Shown: positions 1 to 9,728 of the stretch, in pieces
Layout of the letters: every line of letters begins with the position of its first letter
Position numbering within the stretch: position 1 is the first letter of the stretch
Source of the DNA: Rheinheimera pleomorphica
Lineage (GTDB): Bacteria; Pseudomonadota; Gammaproteobacteria; Enterobacterales; Alteromonadaceae
Reading direction: 5' to 3'
DNA: 64,000 nucleotides
Assembly: GCF_011634895.1 (NCBI RefSeq)
Contig: NZ_SIRR01000005.1
Coordinates: 186,001-250,000 of the forward strand
Made by a program: the position numbers and the translations under genes
The notes under the pieces: model-generated
The model's input: the letters and a program-made list of their open reading frames with translations, nothing else
What the model was told of the DNA's origin: nothing
Databases searched by the model: none

Positions 1-334
1 TCATGCCATTGTAATCTATCGGGTTATGGCTGGCAGTCACTTCAATAGCACCGTCAATATCCAGATATTGCGCGGCAAAATACACCTCTTCTGTGCCGGT
101 CATACCGAGGTCGATAACATTAACGCCTTCGCTTAACAGCCCCAAAGCCAGGGCGCGCTTCAACGGCTCAGATGTCGCTCTGACATCAGCACCTAGCGCA
201 ACGGTTTTGGCTTGCACTACCCGTGCATAAGCTCGCCCAATACACCAGGCCAGGTGTTCGGTTAACTCTTCTTCCAGCTTACCGCGGATATCATAAGCCT
301 TAAAACAACGCAGTGCCTGCTCAATTGCGACCAT
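1..334 (-). CDS. manB: phosphomannomutase/phosphoglucomutase, N-terminal part (runs off left edge)
   Basis: Only the first ~111 codons are in the window. The protein interconverts mannose-6-phosphate and mannose-1-phosphate (or the glucose equivalents) for nucleotide-sugar and surface polysaccharide synthesis in the cytoplasm. The translation starts [19 protein letters not shown], typical of the alpha-D-phosphohexomutase N-terminus. It reaches the active-site loop TASHNP, whose serine carries the phosphate in this family. The ATG overlaps the end of the upstream manC gene by 14 bp, so the two are probably translated together. The choice between a mannose- and a glucose-specific enzyme rests on the manC neighbour; cpsG is a synonym. 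The C-terminus and stop lie outside the window. Confidence 0.85.
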   Translation of the reverse strand, partial: MVAIEQALRCFKAYDIRGKLEEELTEHLAWCIGRAYARVVQAKTVALGADVRATSEPLKRALALGLLSEGVNVIDLGMTGTEEVYFAAQYLDIDGAIEVTASHNPIDYNGM

Positions 335-1739
335 ATTTATCCTCAAGCCGTACTATGTCATCTTCACCAAGATAGCTGCCCGACTGCACTTCAATCAGCT
401 CCAACGGTATCTTGCCAGGGTTTTCTAAAGAATGGACAGTGCCCACCGGAATAAAGGTCGATTCGTTTTCCGTTACCAGAAACTCTCTGTCACCATTACG
501 TACCAGGGCAGAACCACTGACGACCACCCAATGCTCGGCACGGTGATGATGCATTTGCACTGACAATTTCGCGCCGGGTTTAACGGTAATATGCTTCACC
601 TGATAGCGGTTGCCGTGATCAACAGAGTCGTATTTGCCCCAGGGACGAAATACTTCGCGATGCAGATCAACTTCGCTGCGGCCATAACTTTGCAGCTTAG
701 CGACAATATTTTTCACTCCCTGGATATGGGCTTTGCTGGCTACCAGCACGGCATCTTTGGTCTCGACTACGACCACATCATCCAGGCCTATCACTGCGAC
801 CAGGCGTTGTTCAGCATTAACATAACTGTTCTTACACTGCTCCAGTAACACATCACCGCGACAGGCATTGCCAAGTTCATCTTTGGCCATTACCTGCCAT
901 AACACATCCCAGCTGCCGACATCGCTCCAGCCCGCATCCAACGGCACCATGACCGCGTTAGCCGATTTTTCCATCACAGCGTAATCAATTGAATCGGATG
1001 GGCTCTGCACAAAAGCCTCTGTGTCCAGCCGGATAAAATCGAGATCCGTTGTTGCCTTAGCCAGGGCCCGTTCTGCCGCAGCAACGATATCCGGCGAAAA
1101 TTGCTGTAATTCGGCCAACAAGCGACTGGCTTTGAATAAAAACATGCCGCTATTCCAGAAATATTCGCCACTGTCGACAAACTGTTGCGCTGTTGCGGCA
1201 TCAGGTTTTTCATAAAACTGTGCTACGGTGCTAACGCTTTCAGCTAACGCCGTATCGGCTTGCGCACCGCGGCGAATATAGCCGTATCCGGTGTGGGCAC
1301 TGGTAGGCACTATGCCAAAGGTCACCAGCTTGCCCAGCTTGGCCGCTGGTACAGCTTGCTCTATCGCCTGATGAAACGCCGGTATATCTTTAATAGCATG
1401 ATCCGCGGCCAGTACTAACAGCAGCGGATCATCGCCAGCGCGCATCGCTTGTAGCGCCGCCACCGCAATGGCCGGTGCAGTATTGCGCCCTACCGGTTCT
1501 AAAATGATCTCCGGTTGCACTAGCGACAGTTCCCGCAGTTGCTCTGCCACCATAAAACGATGATCTTCGTTGCATATCACCATTGGCGCTGCCAAATCAG
1601 GCAGCCCCTTAAGCCGCAGCAAGGTATTTTGCAGCATGCTTTTATCATTAAGCAGCGGTAGAAATTGCTTAGGTTTTTTTGCGCGGGATAACGGCCACAA
1701 CCTTGTGCCCGAACCACCGGAAAGTATAACGGGGATCAT
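321..1739 (-). CDS. manC: mannose-1-phosphate guanylyltransferase / mannose-6-phosphate isomerase
   Basis: A 472-aa enzyme of the ManC/AlgA type that makes GDP-mannose from mannose-1-phosphate and GTP. It feeds GDP-mannose or GDP-fucose containing surface polysaccharides. The N-terminal nucleotidyltransferase signature [12 protein letters not shown] lies at residues 8-19 and is followed by KKPKQFLPL. The C-terminal ~110 residues form a cupin with the type II isomerase motif (RPWGKY, then MHHHRAEHW), so the protein may be bifunctional. The start MIPVILSGG was chosen over a 31-codon upstream extension because AAAGGAG sits 6 bases before this ATG and the family begins here. It is followed by manB with a 14-bp overlap. 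Confidence 0.93.
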   Translation of the reverse strand: MIPVILSGGSGTRLWPLSRAKKPKQFLPLLNDKSMLQNTLLRLKGLPDLAAPMVICNEDHRFMVAEQLRELSLVQPEIILEPVGRNTAPAIAVAALQAMRAGDDPLLLVLAADHAIKDIPAFHQAIEQAVPAAKLGKLVTFGIVPTSAHTGYGYIRRGAQADTALAESVSTVAQFYEKPDAATAQQFVDSGEYFWNSGMFLFKASRLLAELQQFSPDIVAAAERALAKATTDLDFIRLDTEAFVQSPSDSIDYAVMEKSANAVMVPLDAGWSDVGSWDVLWQVMAKDELGNACRGDVLLEQCKNSYVNAEQRLVAVIGLDDVVVVETKDAVLVASKAHIQGVKNIVAKLQSYGRSEVDLHREVFRPWGKYDSVDHGNRYQVKHITVKPGAKLSVQMHHHRAEHWVVVSGSALVRNGDREFLVTENESTFIPVGTVHSLENPGKIPLELIEVQSGSYLGEDDIVRLEDKYGRN

Positions 1740-1943
1740 TCTCACTCCTTTGCTGAATTTATCTGCTGAAATTGCGCTTATAAAACAATCGTTGCCACAG
1801 TATAGCCAGATTGTTTGATATACGTCAGCCACCTGGCCTAACTTAATGCGACAGCTAATTTTATGCAGCTTTAGCTGGTCGGTGCTCTAAAACAGGGTAA
1901 GATCGGCTATCGTGACGCGATTTTTAAGCATAGGGTAACCATA

Positions 1944-2594
1944 ATGCCAGATTTTAAGCAGCTGTTTATAAATAACAAAAACTGGGCTGACCGGATAGAA
2001 AAAGAACAACCGGGCTTCTTTAAACAATTGTCTGAGCAACAGGCACCGGAATATTTATGGATTGGCTGCTCCGACAGCCGGGTGCCGGCGAATGAAATTG
2101 TTGGCTTGCTGCCAGGTGAATTATTTGTGCACCGTAATGTCGCTAATTTGGTGGTGCATTCGGACATGAACTGTCTGTCAGTACTGCAATATGCCATTGA
2201 TATCTTAAAAGTTAAGCATATTTTAGTGGTTGGCCACTACGGCTGCGGTGGCGTTAAAGCGGCAATGACCAAACAGCGGGTTGGTTTTGTCGATAACTGG
2301 CTGCGTAATGTTAAAGATGTGTACGCTATGCACCGTGATGAAGTGGATGCACTCAGCGATGAAAACGAGCGTTTAAACCGTTTGATAGAGCTTAACGTAA
2401 TGGAGCAGGTACGCAATTTGTGCCATACCAGCTTTGTGCAGGAAGCCTGGGAGCGCGCCCAGCCACTCACGATTCATGGCTGGGTGTACAGCTTGCGCAA
2501 CGGCCGGGTAAAAGATTTACGCGTCAGCCACTCTTGTGCCGATAAAATAGACGATATTTACACCCTGGATTTAACTGACGCTGGCGAAAAATAG
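1944..2594 (+). CDS. can: beta-class carbonic anhydrase
   Basis: A 216-aa cytoplasmic zinc enzyme that interconverts CO2 and bicarbonate, supplying bicarbonate to carboxylases. The zinc ligands expected in the E. coli Can type are all present at the same numbers: Cys42 and Asp44 in CSDSR, then His98 and Cys101 in GHYGCGG. Length matches the family. The gene stands alone and is divergent from manC across a ~200-bp gap in which I see no further gene. Its stop codon abuts directly the stop of the convergent gene on the other strand, with no bases between. Confidence 0.96.
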   Translation: MPDFKQLFINNKNWADRIEKEQPGFFKQLSEQQAPEYLWIGCSDSRVPANEIVGLLPGELFVHRNVANLVVHSDMNCLSVLQYAIDILKVKHILVVGHYGCGGVKAAMTKQRVGFVDNWLRNVKDVYAMHRDEVDALSDENERLNRLIELNVMEQVRNLCHTSFVQEAWERAQPLTIHGWVYSLRNGRVKDLRVSHSCADKIDDIYTLDLTDAGEK

Positions 2595-3137
2595 TTACTT
2601 AAATCTAATCGGCTGCGCTGCTACCGGTTTATAGGTAGCACTGTGGCCATCAACCCAGTTGCCGTTCTGTAAATAACTGGATTTTGTCTGCAAAGTACCG
2701 TCTGGCATAATGCGGCTAAATGACTTCACTTGGGTAATGCCGTTCTGGTTATTTTCGACATTTTCCAGCGCAACTATCTCACCGCTTTGGGTATTAAACT
2801 CCATAGTGCCATGAGTGTAAAAACCGGCAGTGGTAAAGTAATAATACACCAGGCTTTGTTTACTCTCGCCCCAGAAAATAAAGGATTCACCACCGTATTG
2901 ACCATCGTTGATGGAATGCACCGTTTTTATCGCCTGGCCGTTTAGTGCCCGGCTCCACAATGATCTATCAATAACTTTTTCGCTTTTCCCCGGCTGAGTT
3001 AAATCGCCCTGCCAATGCTGGTTCAGGTAAGGCCGTAGCGGCTCTAATTTGGGGTGCAGTGCCAACGTTTCTGTTTGTGCTGCGTTAGCTAGCGCAGCGC
3101 AGAATAACAGCAGACCGGCCAGAATAGTTTTCATCAT
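2595..3137 (-). CDS. secreted protein of unknown function
   Basis: A 180-aa protein with a clear Sec signal peptide: MMKTILAGLLLFCAALANA, cleavage probably after ANA. It is therefore likely periplasmic or exported. The mature part is rich in beta-strand-like sequence (GESFIFWGESKQSLVYYYFTTAGFYTHGTMEF) and resembles small lipocalin-like or DUF1579-like proteins in overall character, but I cannot assign a family. No catalytic motif is obvious. It is convergent with can, stop codon against stop codon, and is followed on its upstream side by purU in the same direction after a ~60-bp gap. Confidence 0.7.
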   Translation of the reverse strand: MMKTILAGLLLFCAALANAAQTETLALHPKLEPLRPYLNQHWQGDLTQPGKSEKVIDRSLWSRALNGQAIKTVHSINDGQYGGESFIFWGESKQSLVYYYFTTAGFYTHGTMEFNTQSGEIVALENVENNQNGITQVKSFSRIMPDGTLQTKSSYLQNGNWVDGHSATYKPVAAQPIRFK

Positions 3138-3198
3138 AAAGCCCTATAGTGGTGATGTGCCAAGTATTAAAGATAAACGTTGTAAAGTAAAACCTGCT

Positions 3199-4032
3199 TT
3201 ACAGGATCACCGTTTTATTGCCATGCACAAAAACCCGGTCTTCCACCACCAGCTGTAACGCCTTGCTCAACGCCGCTTTTTCTACATCACGGCCAGCGCG
3301 TGCCATATCTTCAGCACTAAAATTATGATCAACCGGTGCCACCATCTGCTGAATAATCGGGCCTTCATCTAAATCATCATTCACAAAGTGGGCAGTGGCA
3401 CCAATAATTTTCACCCCGCGCTCAAACGCCTGCTGGTAAGGATTAGCACCAATAAAAGCCGGTAAAAAACTGTGATGAATATTGATAATTTTTTCCGGAA
3501 ACTGCGCGACAAAGGCCGGCGTCAAAATACGCATAAACTTGGCCAACACCAGATATTCCGGCTGATAAGGCTTAATCACTTCCAGCAGTGCCGCTTCATG
3601 CTCAGTACGGCTTAAGCCCTGATGACTGACATGGTGATAAGGTAAATCAAAACGGGCCGCCAGCTGCTCCAGTTCCGGGTAATTACCGACTACCGCGGCA
3701 ATATCCAGCGCCAATGAGCCATCAAAAACCTTAATTAAAATATCGCCAAGGCAATGCGCTTCTTTCGTCACCAGGATCACCACCCGCTTAGCGCGCTGGC
3801 TGACTAAACTGCGCTCGGAGCCCGGCGGCAGTGCACGGTCTAAATCAAACAGTAAGGTGGCATCGTTAAAGACGCCTTCCAGCTCGGTGCGCATATAAAA
3901 GCGACCACTGACCGGGTCAACATATTCGGTGTTACGAATAATGTTCAGCTGGTGTTTGTAGCAAATATTGGTTATTTGCGCGATCAAGCCTTTCGAATCC
4001 GGGCATTCCGTTAATAAAATTTTGCGTTCCAT
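3199..4032 (-). CDS. purU: formyltetrahydrofolate deformylase
   Basis: A 277-aa enzyme that hydrolyses 10-formyltetrahydrofolate to tetrahydrofolate and formate, balancing one-carbon pools and providing formate for purine synthesis. The N-terminal ~80 residues form an ACT domain (LLTECPDSKGLIAQITNICY). The C-terminal formyltransferase fold carries the NIHHSFLPAF segment and the D-E-G-P-I-I-Q stretch, which hold the catalytic Asn, His and Asp of this family. Length is typical (about 280). The ATG has only a weak ribosome site. The ~150-bp gap to the divergent trmO probably holds both promoters. Confidence 0.95.
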   Translation of the reverse strand: MERKILLTECPDSKGLIAQITNICYKHQLNIIRNTEYVDPVSGRFYMRTELEGVFNDATLLFDLDRALPPGSERSLVSQRAKRVVILVTKEAHCLGDILIKVFDGSLALDIAAVVGNYPELEQLAARFDLPYHHVSHQGLSRTEHEAALLEVIKPYQPEYLVLAKFMRILTPAFVAQFPEKIINIHHSFLPAFIGANPYQQAFERGVKIIGATAHFVNDDLDEGPIIQQMVAPVDHNFSAEDMARAGRDVEKAALSKALQLVVEDRVFVHGNKTVIL

Positions 4033-4183
4033 AATTAATATCTGTTGTGAGTTGGTAGACTACGTTTTACCGCATCCTTAGCATTAGCGTCAAAGACATT
4101 CAGACGTCTTTAGCTTAACTTGTTGTTTTGGCAAAAAACCGCATAATACCGCTGTGTTACTTCATAACGCTTAACAGGAGCCT

Positions 4184-4894
4184 ATGGCATCGTTTCAGTT
4201 TAATGTGGTCGGCTATATCACATCGCCGTACAAACAAAAATTTGCTATTCCGCGCCAGCCCGGGCTCATTCCTGAGGCGGTCGGTTATCTGGAACTGGAA
4301 ACAGAGTACAGCGATGATGCCATTTTGCGCGGTATCGACAGCTTTAGTCATCTGTGGTTGCTGTTTGTCTTTCATGAAACCGCGGATAAAGGCTGGTCAC
4401 CGATGGTGCGCCCGCCTCGCTTGGGCGGCAATGAGCGCAAAGGCGTATTTGCCACCCGCGCGACGTTCAGGCCTAACCCGGTCGGCTTGTCGGTAGTCAA
4501 GCTGGAAGGGGTTGAGCGTAAAAACGGTAAGCTGATGCTAAAACTCAGCGGCATTGATTTACTGCATGGCACACCGGTTATCGATATCAAACCCTATCTG
4601 CCTTACTCCGATGCCCTGCCTGAGGCTGCCGCAGGCTTCGCTGACAGCGCACCGCAAACGGCGATGACAGTAAGTTTTTCCGAACAAGCCAGCAGCTTTT
4701 GCCGGCAGCAAAACCAATACCCCGATTTACAAGTATTTATAGAGAAGGTATTAAAACAAGACCCCAGACCGTCGTACAAAAAACAGCGCGATGGCGAACA
4801 AAGCTATGGTATGAGCTTGTACCACTACAATATTAAATGGACCGTAAGCGGAGAGCATAACCATGTTACTGAAATTCATCAGCTTAAGCCTTAA
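4184..4894 (+). CDS. trmO: tRNA (N6-threonylcarbamoyladenosine(37)-N6)-methyltransferase TrmO
   Basis: A 236-aa SAM-dependent methyltransferase of the TsaA/UPF0066 family that methylates t6A37 of tRNA-Thr. The family core is visible: an N-terminal beta-barrel start (VVGYITSPYKQKFAIPRQPGL), FSHLWLLFVFH, then RPPRLGG and FATRATFRPNPVGLS, the conserved SAM-binding segment. The C-terminal portion with DPRPSYKK is also family-typical. AACAGGAG lies just before the ATG. The last 32 bp overlap the start of the following Kelch-type gene, implying a two-gene operon, although no functional link is known. Confidence 0.93.
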   Translation: MASFQFNVVGYITSPYKQKFAIPRQPGLIPEAVGYLELETEYSDDAILRGIDSFSHLWLLFVFHETADKGWSPMVRPPRLGGNERKGVFATRATFRPNPVGLSVVKLEGVERKNGKLMLKLSGIDLLHGTPVIDIKPYLPYSDALPEAAAGFADSAPQTAMTVSFSEQASSFCRQQNQYPDLQVFIEKVLKQDPRPSYKKQRDGEQSYGMSLYHYNIKWTVSGEHNHVTEIHQLKP

Positions 4895-5930
4895 GCTGAC
4901 CGCTGCAGCAACCTGTGTTGCCCTATCGGCCAGCACCTTACCCGATTTACCCGAACCGGTAAGCAATAATGCCGTAGCCAGCACCAGTATCCGCGGCAAA
5001 ACCTATATCGCCAGTTTTATGGGCATAGGCCCGGCAAAGCAGCACAGCGATATTCACAACAAAGTGTTTATGCATACGCTAGGCGAATTTGGCTGGCAAA
5101 GCTTACCTCCGGTGCCAAGCCAGCAGCGCTTAACTGGCCGCATTGCCGCCAGTGCAGTGGCACTGAATAATAACTTTTTTGTCTTTGGCGGCTTTAGCGT
5201 TAATGCCGATGGCAGCGAGCAAACGGCGGCCGACAGCTACCGGCTGGATCCTATTACCCGCCGCTACACCAAACTAAATGATATACCGGTGCCGGTTGAT
5301 GACGCCGTGGCACTTACCTACCAAAACCGCTACATCTACCTGGTCAGTGGCTGGAGCGACCATGGCAATGTTAATCTGGTGCAGCAATTTGATAATTTTA
5401 CCCAGCGCTGGTCACAGGCCACGCCATTTCCCGGCAAGCCGGTATTTGGCTTAGCCGGTGCCATGGCCGGTAATACGATGCTGTTGTGCGATGGGGTGGC
5501 GCTTAATTATTACGCCGATAAAAGCCCGACGTACCAGGCTGAGCCAGCCTGTTATCTGGGTACCGTAAGCGATAACGCCAATAAAATAGACTGGCGCCTG
5601 ATAGAACACCCTACCGGCACGGCACGCTACCGCATGGCCGCTATTAACACGCAAATAGATGGCAAAGATATGCTGGTGTTTATTGGCGGCAGCACCAACC
5701 CGTACAACTACAACGGCATTGGCTATAATGGTCAGCCGTCAGAGCCGGACAGTAAAGTTTGGGTATTTTCTGTCGCCGATAAGCGTTGGTTAAAAGCCTC
5801 AGACACCACGGCGGTAATGGATTTACGCTCACTGGTAGAAATCGATGGCGACATTTACTCGGTAGGCGGTATGCAAAGTGGCCAGCAAGTCAGTTCAAAG
5901 CTGATTAAACACCCGATAAAACTCCAATAG
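4863..5930 (+). CDS. Kelch-repeat beta-propeller secreted protein (NanM-like)
   Basis: A 355-aa protein with a signal peptide (MLLKFISLSLKLTAAATCVA, cut near SAS). Repeated Kelch-type blades follow, each with a hydrophobic strand, a GG pair and spaced Y/W residues (FFVFGGFSVNADG, YIYLVSGWSDHG, MLVFIGGST, IYSVGGMQS). The overall pattern resembles N-acetylneuraminate mutarotase NanM and other galactose-oxidase-like propellers. No sialic-acid genes are nearby, so the substrate is unknown. It starts inside the 3' end of trmO with GGAG nine bases upstream of the ATG. It ends just before a terminator-like hairpin ahead of proS. Confidence 0.8.
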   Translation: MLLKFISLSLKLTAAATCVALSASTLPDLPEPVSNNAVASTSIRGKTYIASFMGIGPAKQHSDIHNKVFMHTLGEFGWQSLPPVPSQQRLTGRIAASAVALNNNFFVFGGFSVNADGSEQTAADSYRLDPITRRYTKLNDIPVPVDDAVALTYQNRYIYLVSGWSDHGNVNLVQQFDNFTQRWSQATPFPGKPVFGLAGAMAGNTMLLCDGVALNYYADKSPTYQAEPACYLGTVSDNANKIDWRLIEHPTGTARYRMAAINTQIDGKDMLVFIGGSTNPYNYNGIGYNGQPSEPDSKVWVFSVADKRWLKASDTTAVMDLRSLVEIDGDIYSVGGMQSGQQVSSKLIKHPIKLQ

Positions 5931-5940
5931 AATTGCCCCC

Positions 5941-5969
5941 GCCGCCTTGCTAGAATGGCGGCAATTTTT
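5941..5969 (+). terminator. hairpin with T-tract between the Kelch gene and proS
   Basis: GCCGCC (5941-5946) pairs with GGCGGC (5957-5962) around a 10-nt loop and is followed by AATTTTT. It starts 10 bp after the Kelch gene stop and ends ~20 bp before proS. It probably terminates the trmO-Kelch transcript, although it could also act as a leader attenuator for proS. Confidence 0.55.
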
Positions 5970-5990
5970 AGCACGACATACGAGAATACG

Positions 5991-7718
5991 ATGCGCAGCA
6001 GTCAGTACTTACTATCTACCGTCAAAGAAACCCCGGCGGATGCCGAAGTTATCAGCCACAAACTTATGCTGCGTGCCGGCATGATCCGCCGCGTTGCATC
6101 GGGCATGTACACTTATTTGCCCACCGGCGTGCGGGTACTGCGCAAAGTCGAGCAAATCGTGCGCGAAGAAATGAACAAAGCCGGTGCCATTGAAGTGTTA
6201 ATGCCAATGGTACAACCGGCTGAGCTGTGGCAGGAGTCTGGCCGCTGGGACAAAATGGACGCCGAACTGCTGCGCTTTAAAGACCGCCATACGCGCGATT
6301 ATGTGCTGGGGCCGACGCATGAAGAAGTCATTACCGATTTAGTCCGGCGCGAAATTACCAGCTACAAACAGCTGCCGCTGAACTTATACCAAATTCAGAC
6401 CAAGTTCCGTGACGAGCGCCGGCCACGTTTTGGCGTGATGCGCGCCCGCGAATTTTTAATGAAAGATGCCTACTCCTTTCATTTAAGCCAGGACAGCCTG
6501 CAACAAACCTATGATGCGATGTTTCAGGCCTACTGCAATATTTTCACCCGCCTGGGGCTGGATTTTAGGCCGGTGCTGGCCGATACCGGCGCCATCGGTG
6601 GCAGCATGTCGCACGAGTTCCACGTGCTGGCGGCATCAGGTGAAGACGCTATCGCCTTCTCTGATAGCAGCGATTATGCCGCCAATATCGAAATGGCCGA
6701 AGCTATTGCGCCAGCGGGTGAACGCCCGGAGGCCAGTCAGCCATTAACTGAAGTAGCCACGCCTAATGCTAAAACCGTTGCTGAAGTAGCCGCTTTATTA
6801 GGCCAGGACATTAAGCAAGTCAGTAAAACTTTGATTGTGTATGGCGTAAAAGGCGATGACGATAAAACCCAGCCGTTGGTAGCACTGGTGCTGCGTGGCG
6901 ACCATGAATTAAACGAAATCAAAGCCGAGAAGCTAGCGCAAGTGCAAAGCCCACTGGTATTTGCCAGCGAGGAAGAAATCCGTACGGCTATCGGTGCCGG
7001 CCCCGGTTCTTTAGGCCCGGTAGGTATGACGCTGCCACTGATTGTCGATCGCAGCGCGGCACACCTGGTTGATTTTAGCTGCGGTGCCAACAAAGATGGC
7101 TTCCATTTAACCGGCGTAAATTGGGATCGTGATATCCAAAACTACAGTGTGGCAGATTTGCGTAATATCGTTGAGGGCGACCCAAGCCCTTGTGGTAACG
7201 GCAAGCTGGTGATCAAACGCGGTATTGAAGTGGGCCATATCTTCCAGCTAGGCGATCGCTATTCGCAGGCATTAAAAGCCGGCGTATTAAACGAAGAAGG
7301 CAAGCACCAGATCATGACGATGGGCTGCTACGGTGTTGGCGTATCGCGTATTATCGCCGCCGCCATTGAGCAAAACCACGATGATTTCGGCATTATCTGG
7401 CCGGATGCGATAGCACCGTTTCACATTGCACTTATTCCAATGAATATGCATAAATCTGTGCGGATTGAAGAAGCCACCGTGCGGTTATATAACGAACTGA
7501 CTGCCGCTGGCTTTGAAGTATTGTTTGACGATCGTAAAGAGCGCCCCGGCGTAATGTTTGCCGATATGGAACTGATGGGCATTCCGCACAGCATTGTTAT
7601 TGGCGAGCGCAACCTGGATAACCAGCAGGTAGAGTACAAAAATCGCCGTACTGGCGAAAAAGAGATGCTGGATATTCCGTCTGTCGTTGCCGCTATGCAA
7701 CAAAAACTAGCGAAGTAA
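5991..7718 (+). CDS. proS: prolyl-tRNA synthetase, bacterial type with editing domain
   Basis: A 575-aa class II aminoacyl-tRNA synthetase that charges tRNA-Pro. It begins [19 protein letters not shown], as bacterial ProS does. Class II motifs are visible ([21 protein letters not shown] as motif 2, and GCYGVGVSR near residue 445 as motif 3). The inserted YbaK-like editing domain lies between roughly residues 225 and 400, and the anticodon-binding domain ([19 protein letters not shown]) is at the C-terminus. An in-frame upstream ATG 12 codons earlier lies inside the preceding hairpin and was rejected. It is followed by a strong bidirectional terminator. Confidence 0.97.
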   Translation: MRSSQYLLSTVKETPADAEVISHKLMLRAGMIRRVASGMYTYLPTGVRVLRKVEQIVREEMNKAGAIEVLMPMVQPAELWQESGRWDKMDAELLRFKDRHTRDYVLGPTHEEVITDLVRREITSYKQLPLNLYQIQTKFRDERRPRFGVMRAREFLMKDAYSFHLSQDSLQQTYDAMFQAYCNIFTRLGLDFRPVLADTGAIGGSMSHEFHVLAASGEDAIAFSDSSDYAANIEMAEAIAPAGERPEASQPLTEVATPNAKTVAEVAALLGQDIKQVSKTLIVYGVKGDDDKTQPLVALVLRGDHELNEIKAEKLAQVQSPLVFASEEEIRTAIGAGPGSLGPVGMTLPLIVDRSAAHLVDFSCGANKDGFHLTGVNWDRDIQNYSVADLRNIVEGDPSPCGNGKLVIKRGIEVGHIFQLGDRYSQALKAGVLNEEGKHQIMTMGCYGVGVSRIIAAAIEQNHDDFGIIWPDAIAPFHIALIPMNMHKSVRIEEATVRLYNELTAAGFEVLFDDRKERPGVMFADMELMGIPHSIVIGERNLDNQQVEYKNRRTGEKEMLDIPSVVAAMQQKLAK

Positions 7719-7747
7719 CGCCAGTTACACTTAACTGAAACAGCATT

Positions 7748-7777
7748 AAAAAGGGGCAGAGAAATCTGCCCCTTTTT
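7748..7777. terminator. bidirectional intrinsic terminator between proS and the NSS transporter gene
   Basis: AAAAAGGGGCAGA (7748-7760) and TCTGCCCCTTTTT (7765-7777) form a perfect 13-bp stem with a GAAA tetraloop. The A-tract and T-tract at the two ends make it functional on both strands. It lies between two convergent genes, so it can stop both transcripts. Confidence 0.9.
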
Positions 7778-7793
7778 GTTTGGTTTAACCCAA

Positions 7794-9206
7794 CTAGAAC
7801 AACAGGTTTCTGCCAAAAAAGATGGTTGATACTGTGTTGACGAAAATTATTGCCAGAATAAACGGGATAAAGGTACCCAGCGAGAAATTGACATACTTTT
7901 GCAGCAATGAGCCGGCAAAGCTGCTGTTACCCTGGCTTATTTCCGCATCAAAGTTGTGCTTTTTCCAGCGGTAAATCACGAACAAACACAGCAATAAGCC
8001 ATTTAACGGCAGTATGGTTTCGTAGAAAATATCGTACACCAGATCAAAAAACGACTTTGTTTTACCGCCATAACTTAGCAATTCACTTAATGCCTCTACC
8101 CGGCCAAAGGACAAGGCACAAATAACTGCCAGCACTATCATCGCCAGGCCGAGTGAAAACAGCGCTGTGCGCCGGCTGACGCCTTTACCGTCCATTAAGC
8201 TGCACACCGGTACTTCAATAATGGATACCAGTGAGGTTAACGCGGCAAAAAACACTAACAGGAAAAAGAAACTGGCAATAAAAGACGCACCGAAATAACC
8301 AATATCGGCCTGCAGCGCTAAAAATATCTTCGGCAGAAACATAAAAATCATACCGATACTGGACTCAGACAGCTCACTTAACTGGATATCCGGGTTAAAG
8401 GAAAATACTGCCGGCAGGATTAGCAAACCAGAACAAGCGGCCACCAGCAGCGACAAACCCGCCACCATTTTACCGGCTTGTACTATGTTGTTGTTTTTCT
8501 GAATATAAGAGCCATAAGTAATTAAAATACCCATCGCCAGCGACAGCGAGAAAAACGCCTGCGCTAAGGCACCGTTTAGCACCTTGCCGGTCAGCTTGTC
8601 AAACTCCGGGATCAGGAAAAACTTAACACCTAACATAGCGTTATCCAGCGTAAACACGTATATCACCAACGCAATCAGCATAACAAACAGCATTGGCATT
8701 AATACCCGCGCTGCTTTTTCAATGCCTTGCTTTACGCCGCCTTGTAAAATAGCGAAGGTTAAGCCTATTACTACGGCCATATAGATAAACAGCTCATTAC
8801 TGTTAATAAAGCTGCCAAAACTGTCTGGCCCGGCGAGCTCGTTCAACTGGCCCATAACCGATTTGGCCAGATAACCGAAGATCCATACGGTGATCACCAG
8901 ATAAAACACGCCAATCATAAAAGGCGTGATAACCGACAACCAGCCAACCGAGCGCCAGGCGCGGTTCTGGCCAATCTCAGTGTAAGCACCCAGCGGGTTC
9001 TGCCGGGTATGGCGGCCCAGACTCATCTCGGCCAGCATTACCGGCAGGCAGATAAAGAACACAAAAAAGGCATACATAATTAAAAAGGCGGCACCGCCAT
9101 TTTTACTGGCCATTACCGGAAAGGCGACCAGATTACCGATACCTACAGCTGAACCGGCGGCAGCCAGTACAAAGCCCAGGCTGGAGCTAAATTGTTCACG
9201 TTTCAT
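7794..9206 (-). CDS. sodium-dependent neurotransmitter:sodium symporter (NSS/SNF) family transporter
   Basis: A 470-aa inner-membrane transporter of the LeuT-like NSS family, which couples amino-acid (or related solute) uptake to Na+. The family signature in TM1 is present (GSAVGIGNLVAFP, residues ~18-30), followed by about eleven further hydrophobic segments. The EMSLGRHTRQNP stretch after TM2 is also family-typical. Length is normal. An AGGGAG lies 11 bases before the ATG. The substrate cannot be deduced from sequence. The gene stands alone, convergent with proS. Confidence 0.92.
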   Translation of the reverse strand: MKREQFSSSLGFVLAAAGSAVGIGNLVAFPVMASKNGGAAFLIMYAFFVFFICLPVMLAEMSLGRHTRQNPLGAYTEIGQNRAWRSVGWLSVITPFMIGVFYLVITVWIFGYLAKSVMGQLNELAGPDSFGSFINSNELFIYMAVVIGLTFAILQGGVKQGIEKAARVLMPMLFVMLIALVIYVFTLDNAMLGVKFFLIPEFDKLTGKVLNGALAQAFFSLSLAMGILITYGSYIQKNNNIVQAGKMVAGLSLLVAACSGLLILPAVFSFNPDIQLSELSESSIGMIFMFLPKIFLALQADIGYFGASFIASFFFLLVFFAALTSLVSIIEVPVCSLMDGKGVSRRTALFSLGLAMIVLAVICALSFGRVEALSELLSYGGKTKSFFDLVYDIFYETILPLNGLLLCLFVIYRWKKHNFDAEISQGNSSFAGSLLQKYVNFSLGTFIPFILAIIFVNTVSTIFFGRNLLF

Positions 9207-9404
9207 TAGTACGCGGACTCCCTGAATCTTTCTTATTAGAATAATTGAGCTGAGCTCATTTTTTTGTAAGCGCCCTGCATGCTAACAGGCTGTTACACTA
9301 AATCCTAGTACTGCACTGCTCCGATGCGTTTAACAGCGTTGGAAGCCGGACCGGGATCTGCTATCGTGCGCCGAGTAAAATCCGCGCCGAAAAAGGACAG
9401 CCTC

Positions 9405-9704
9405 ATGTTTTATATGATTTACTCAGAAGATGTTGCCAACAGTTTAGAACAGCGTCTGGCAACCCGCCCTGCACACTTAGCCCGGTTAGAGCAATTAAAA
9501 AACCAAGGCCGCCTGCTGTTAGCCGGGCCATTACCGGCGATTGACAGCTTAGACCCAGGCGCGGCTGGTTTTAGCGGCTCTTTAGTGGTTGCCGAGTTTG
9601 CCAGCTTAACCGACGCCCAAGCCTGGGCCGATGCCGACCCTTACCTGGCAGCCGGGGTGTATGCGCGCTCAACGGTAAAACCGTTTAAAAAAGTGTTACC
9701 TTAA
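9405..9704 (+). CDS. YciI family protein
   Basis: A 99-aa small cytoplasmic protein of the YciI / YCII-related ferredoxin-like fold. The family pattern is visible: [10 protein letters not shown] start, [23 protein letters not shown] with the conserved His, then [11 protein letters not shown] and a final VKPFKKV. The His/Asp pair suggests an enzymatic role, but no reaction is established for this protein. An upstream in-frame extension of 27 codons was rejected because AAAGGACAG precedes this ATG closely and the family starts here. galE follows 24 bp later in the same direction. Confidence 0.88.
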   Translation: MFYMIYSEDVANSLEQRLATRPAHLARLEQLKNQGRLLLAGPLPAIDSLDPGAAGFSGSLVVAEFASLTDAQAWADADPYLAAGVYARSTVKPFKKVLP

Positions 9705-9728
9705 TTAGCCAGCCACAAGGACAGTCGC

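Noticed and set aside
6737..7093. A 118-codon frame antisense to the proS editing domain
   Set aside because: It is covered by proS on the other strand and shows no recognisable domain or start signal.
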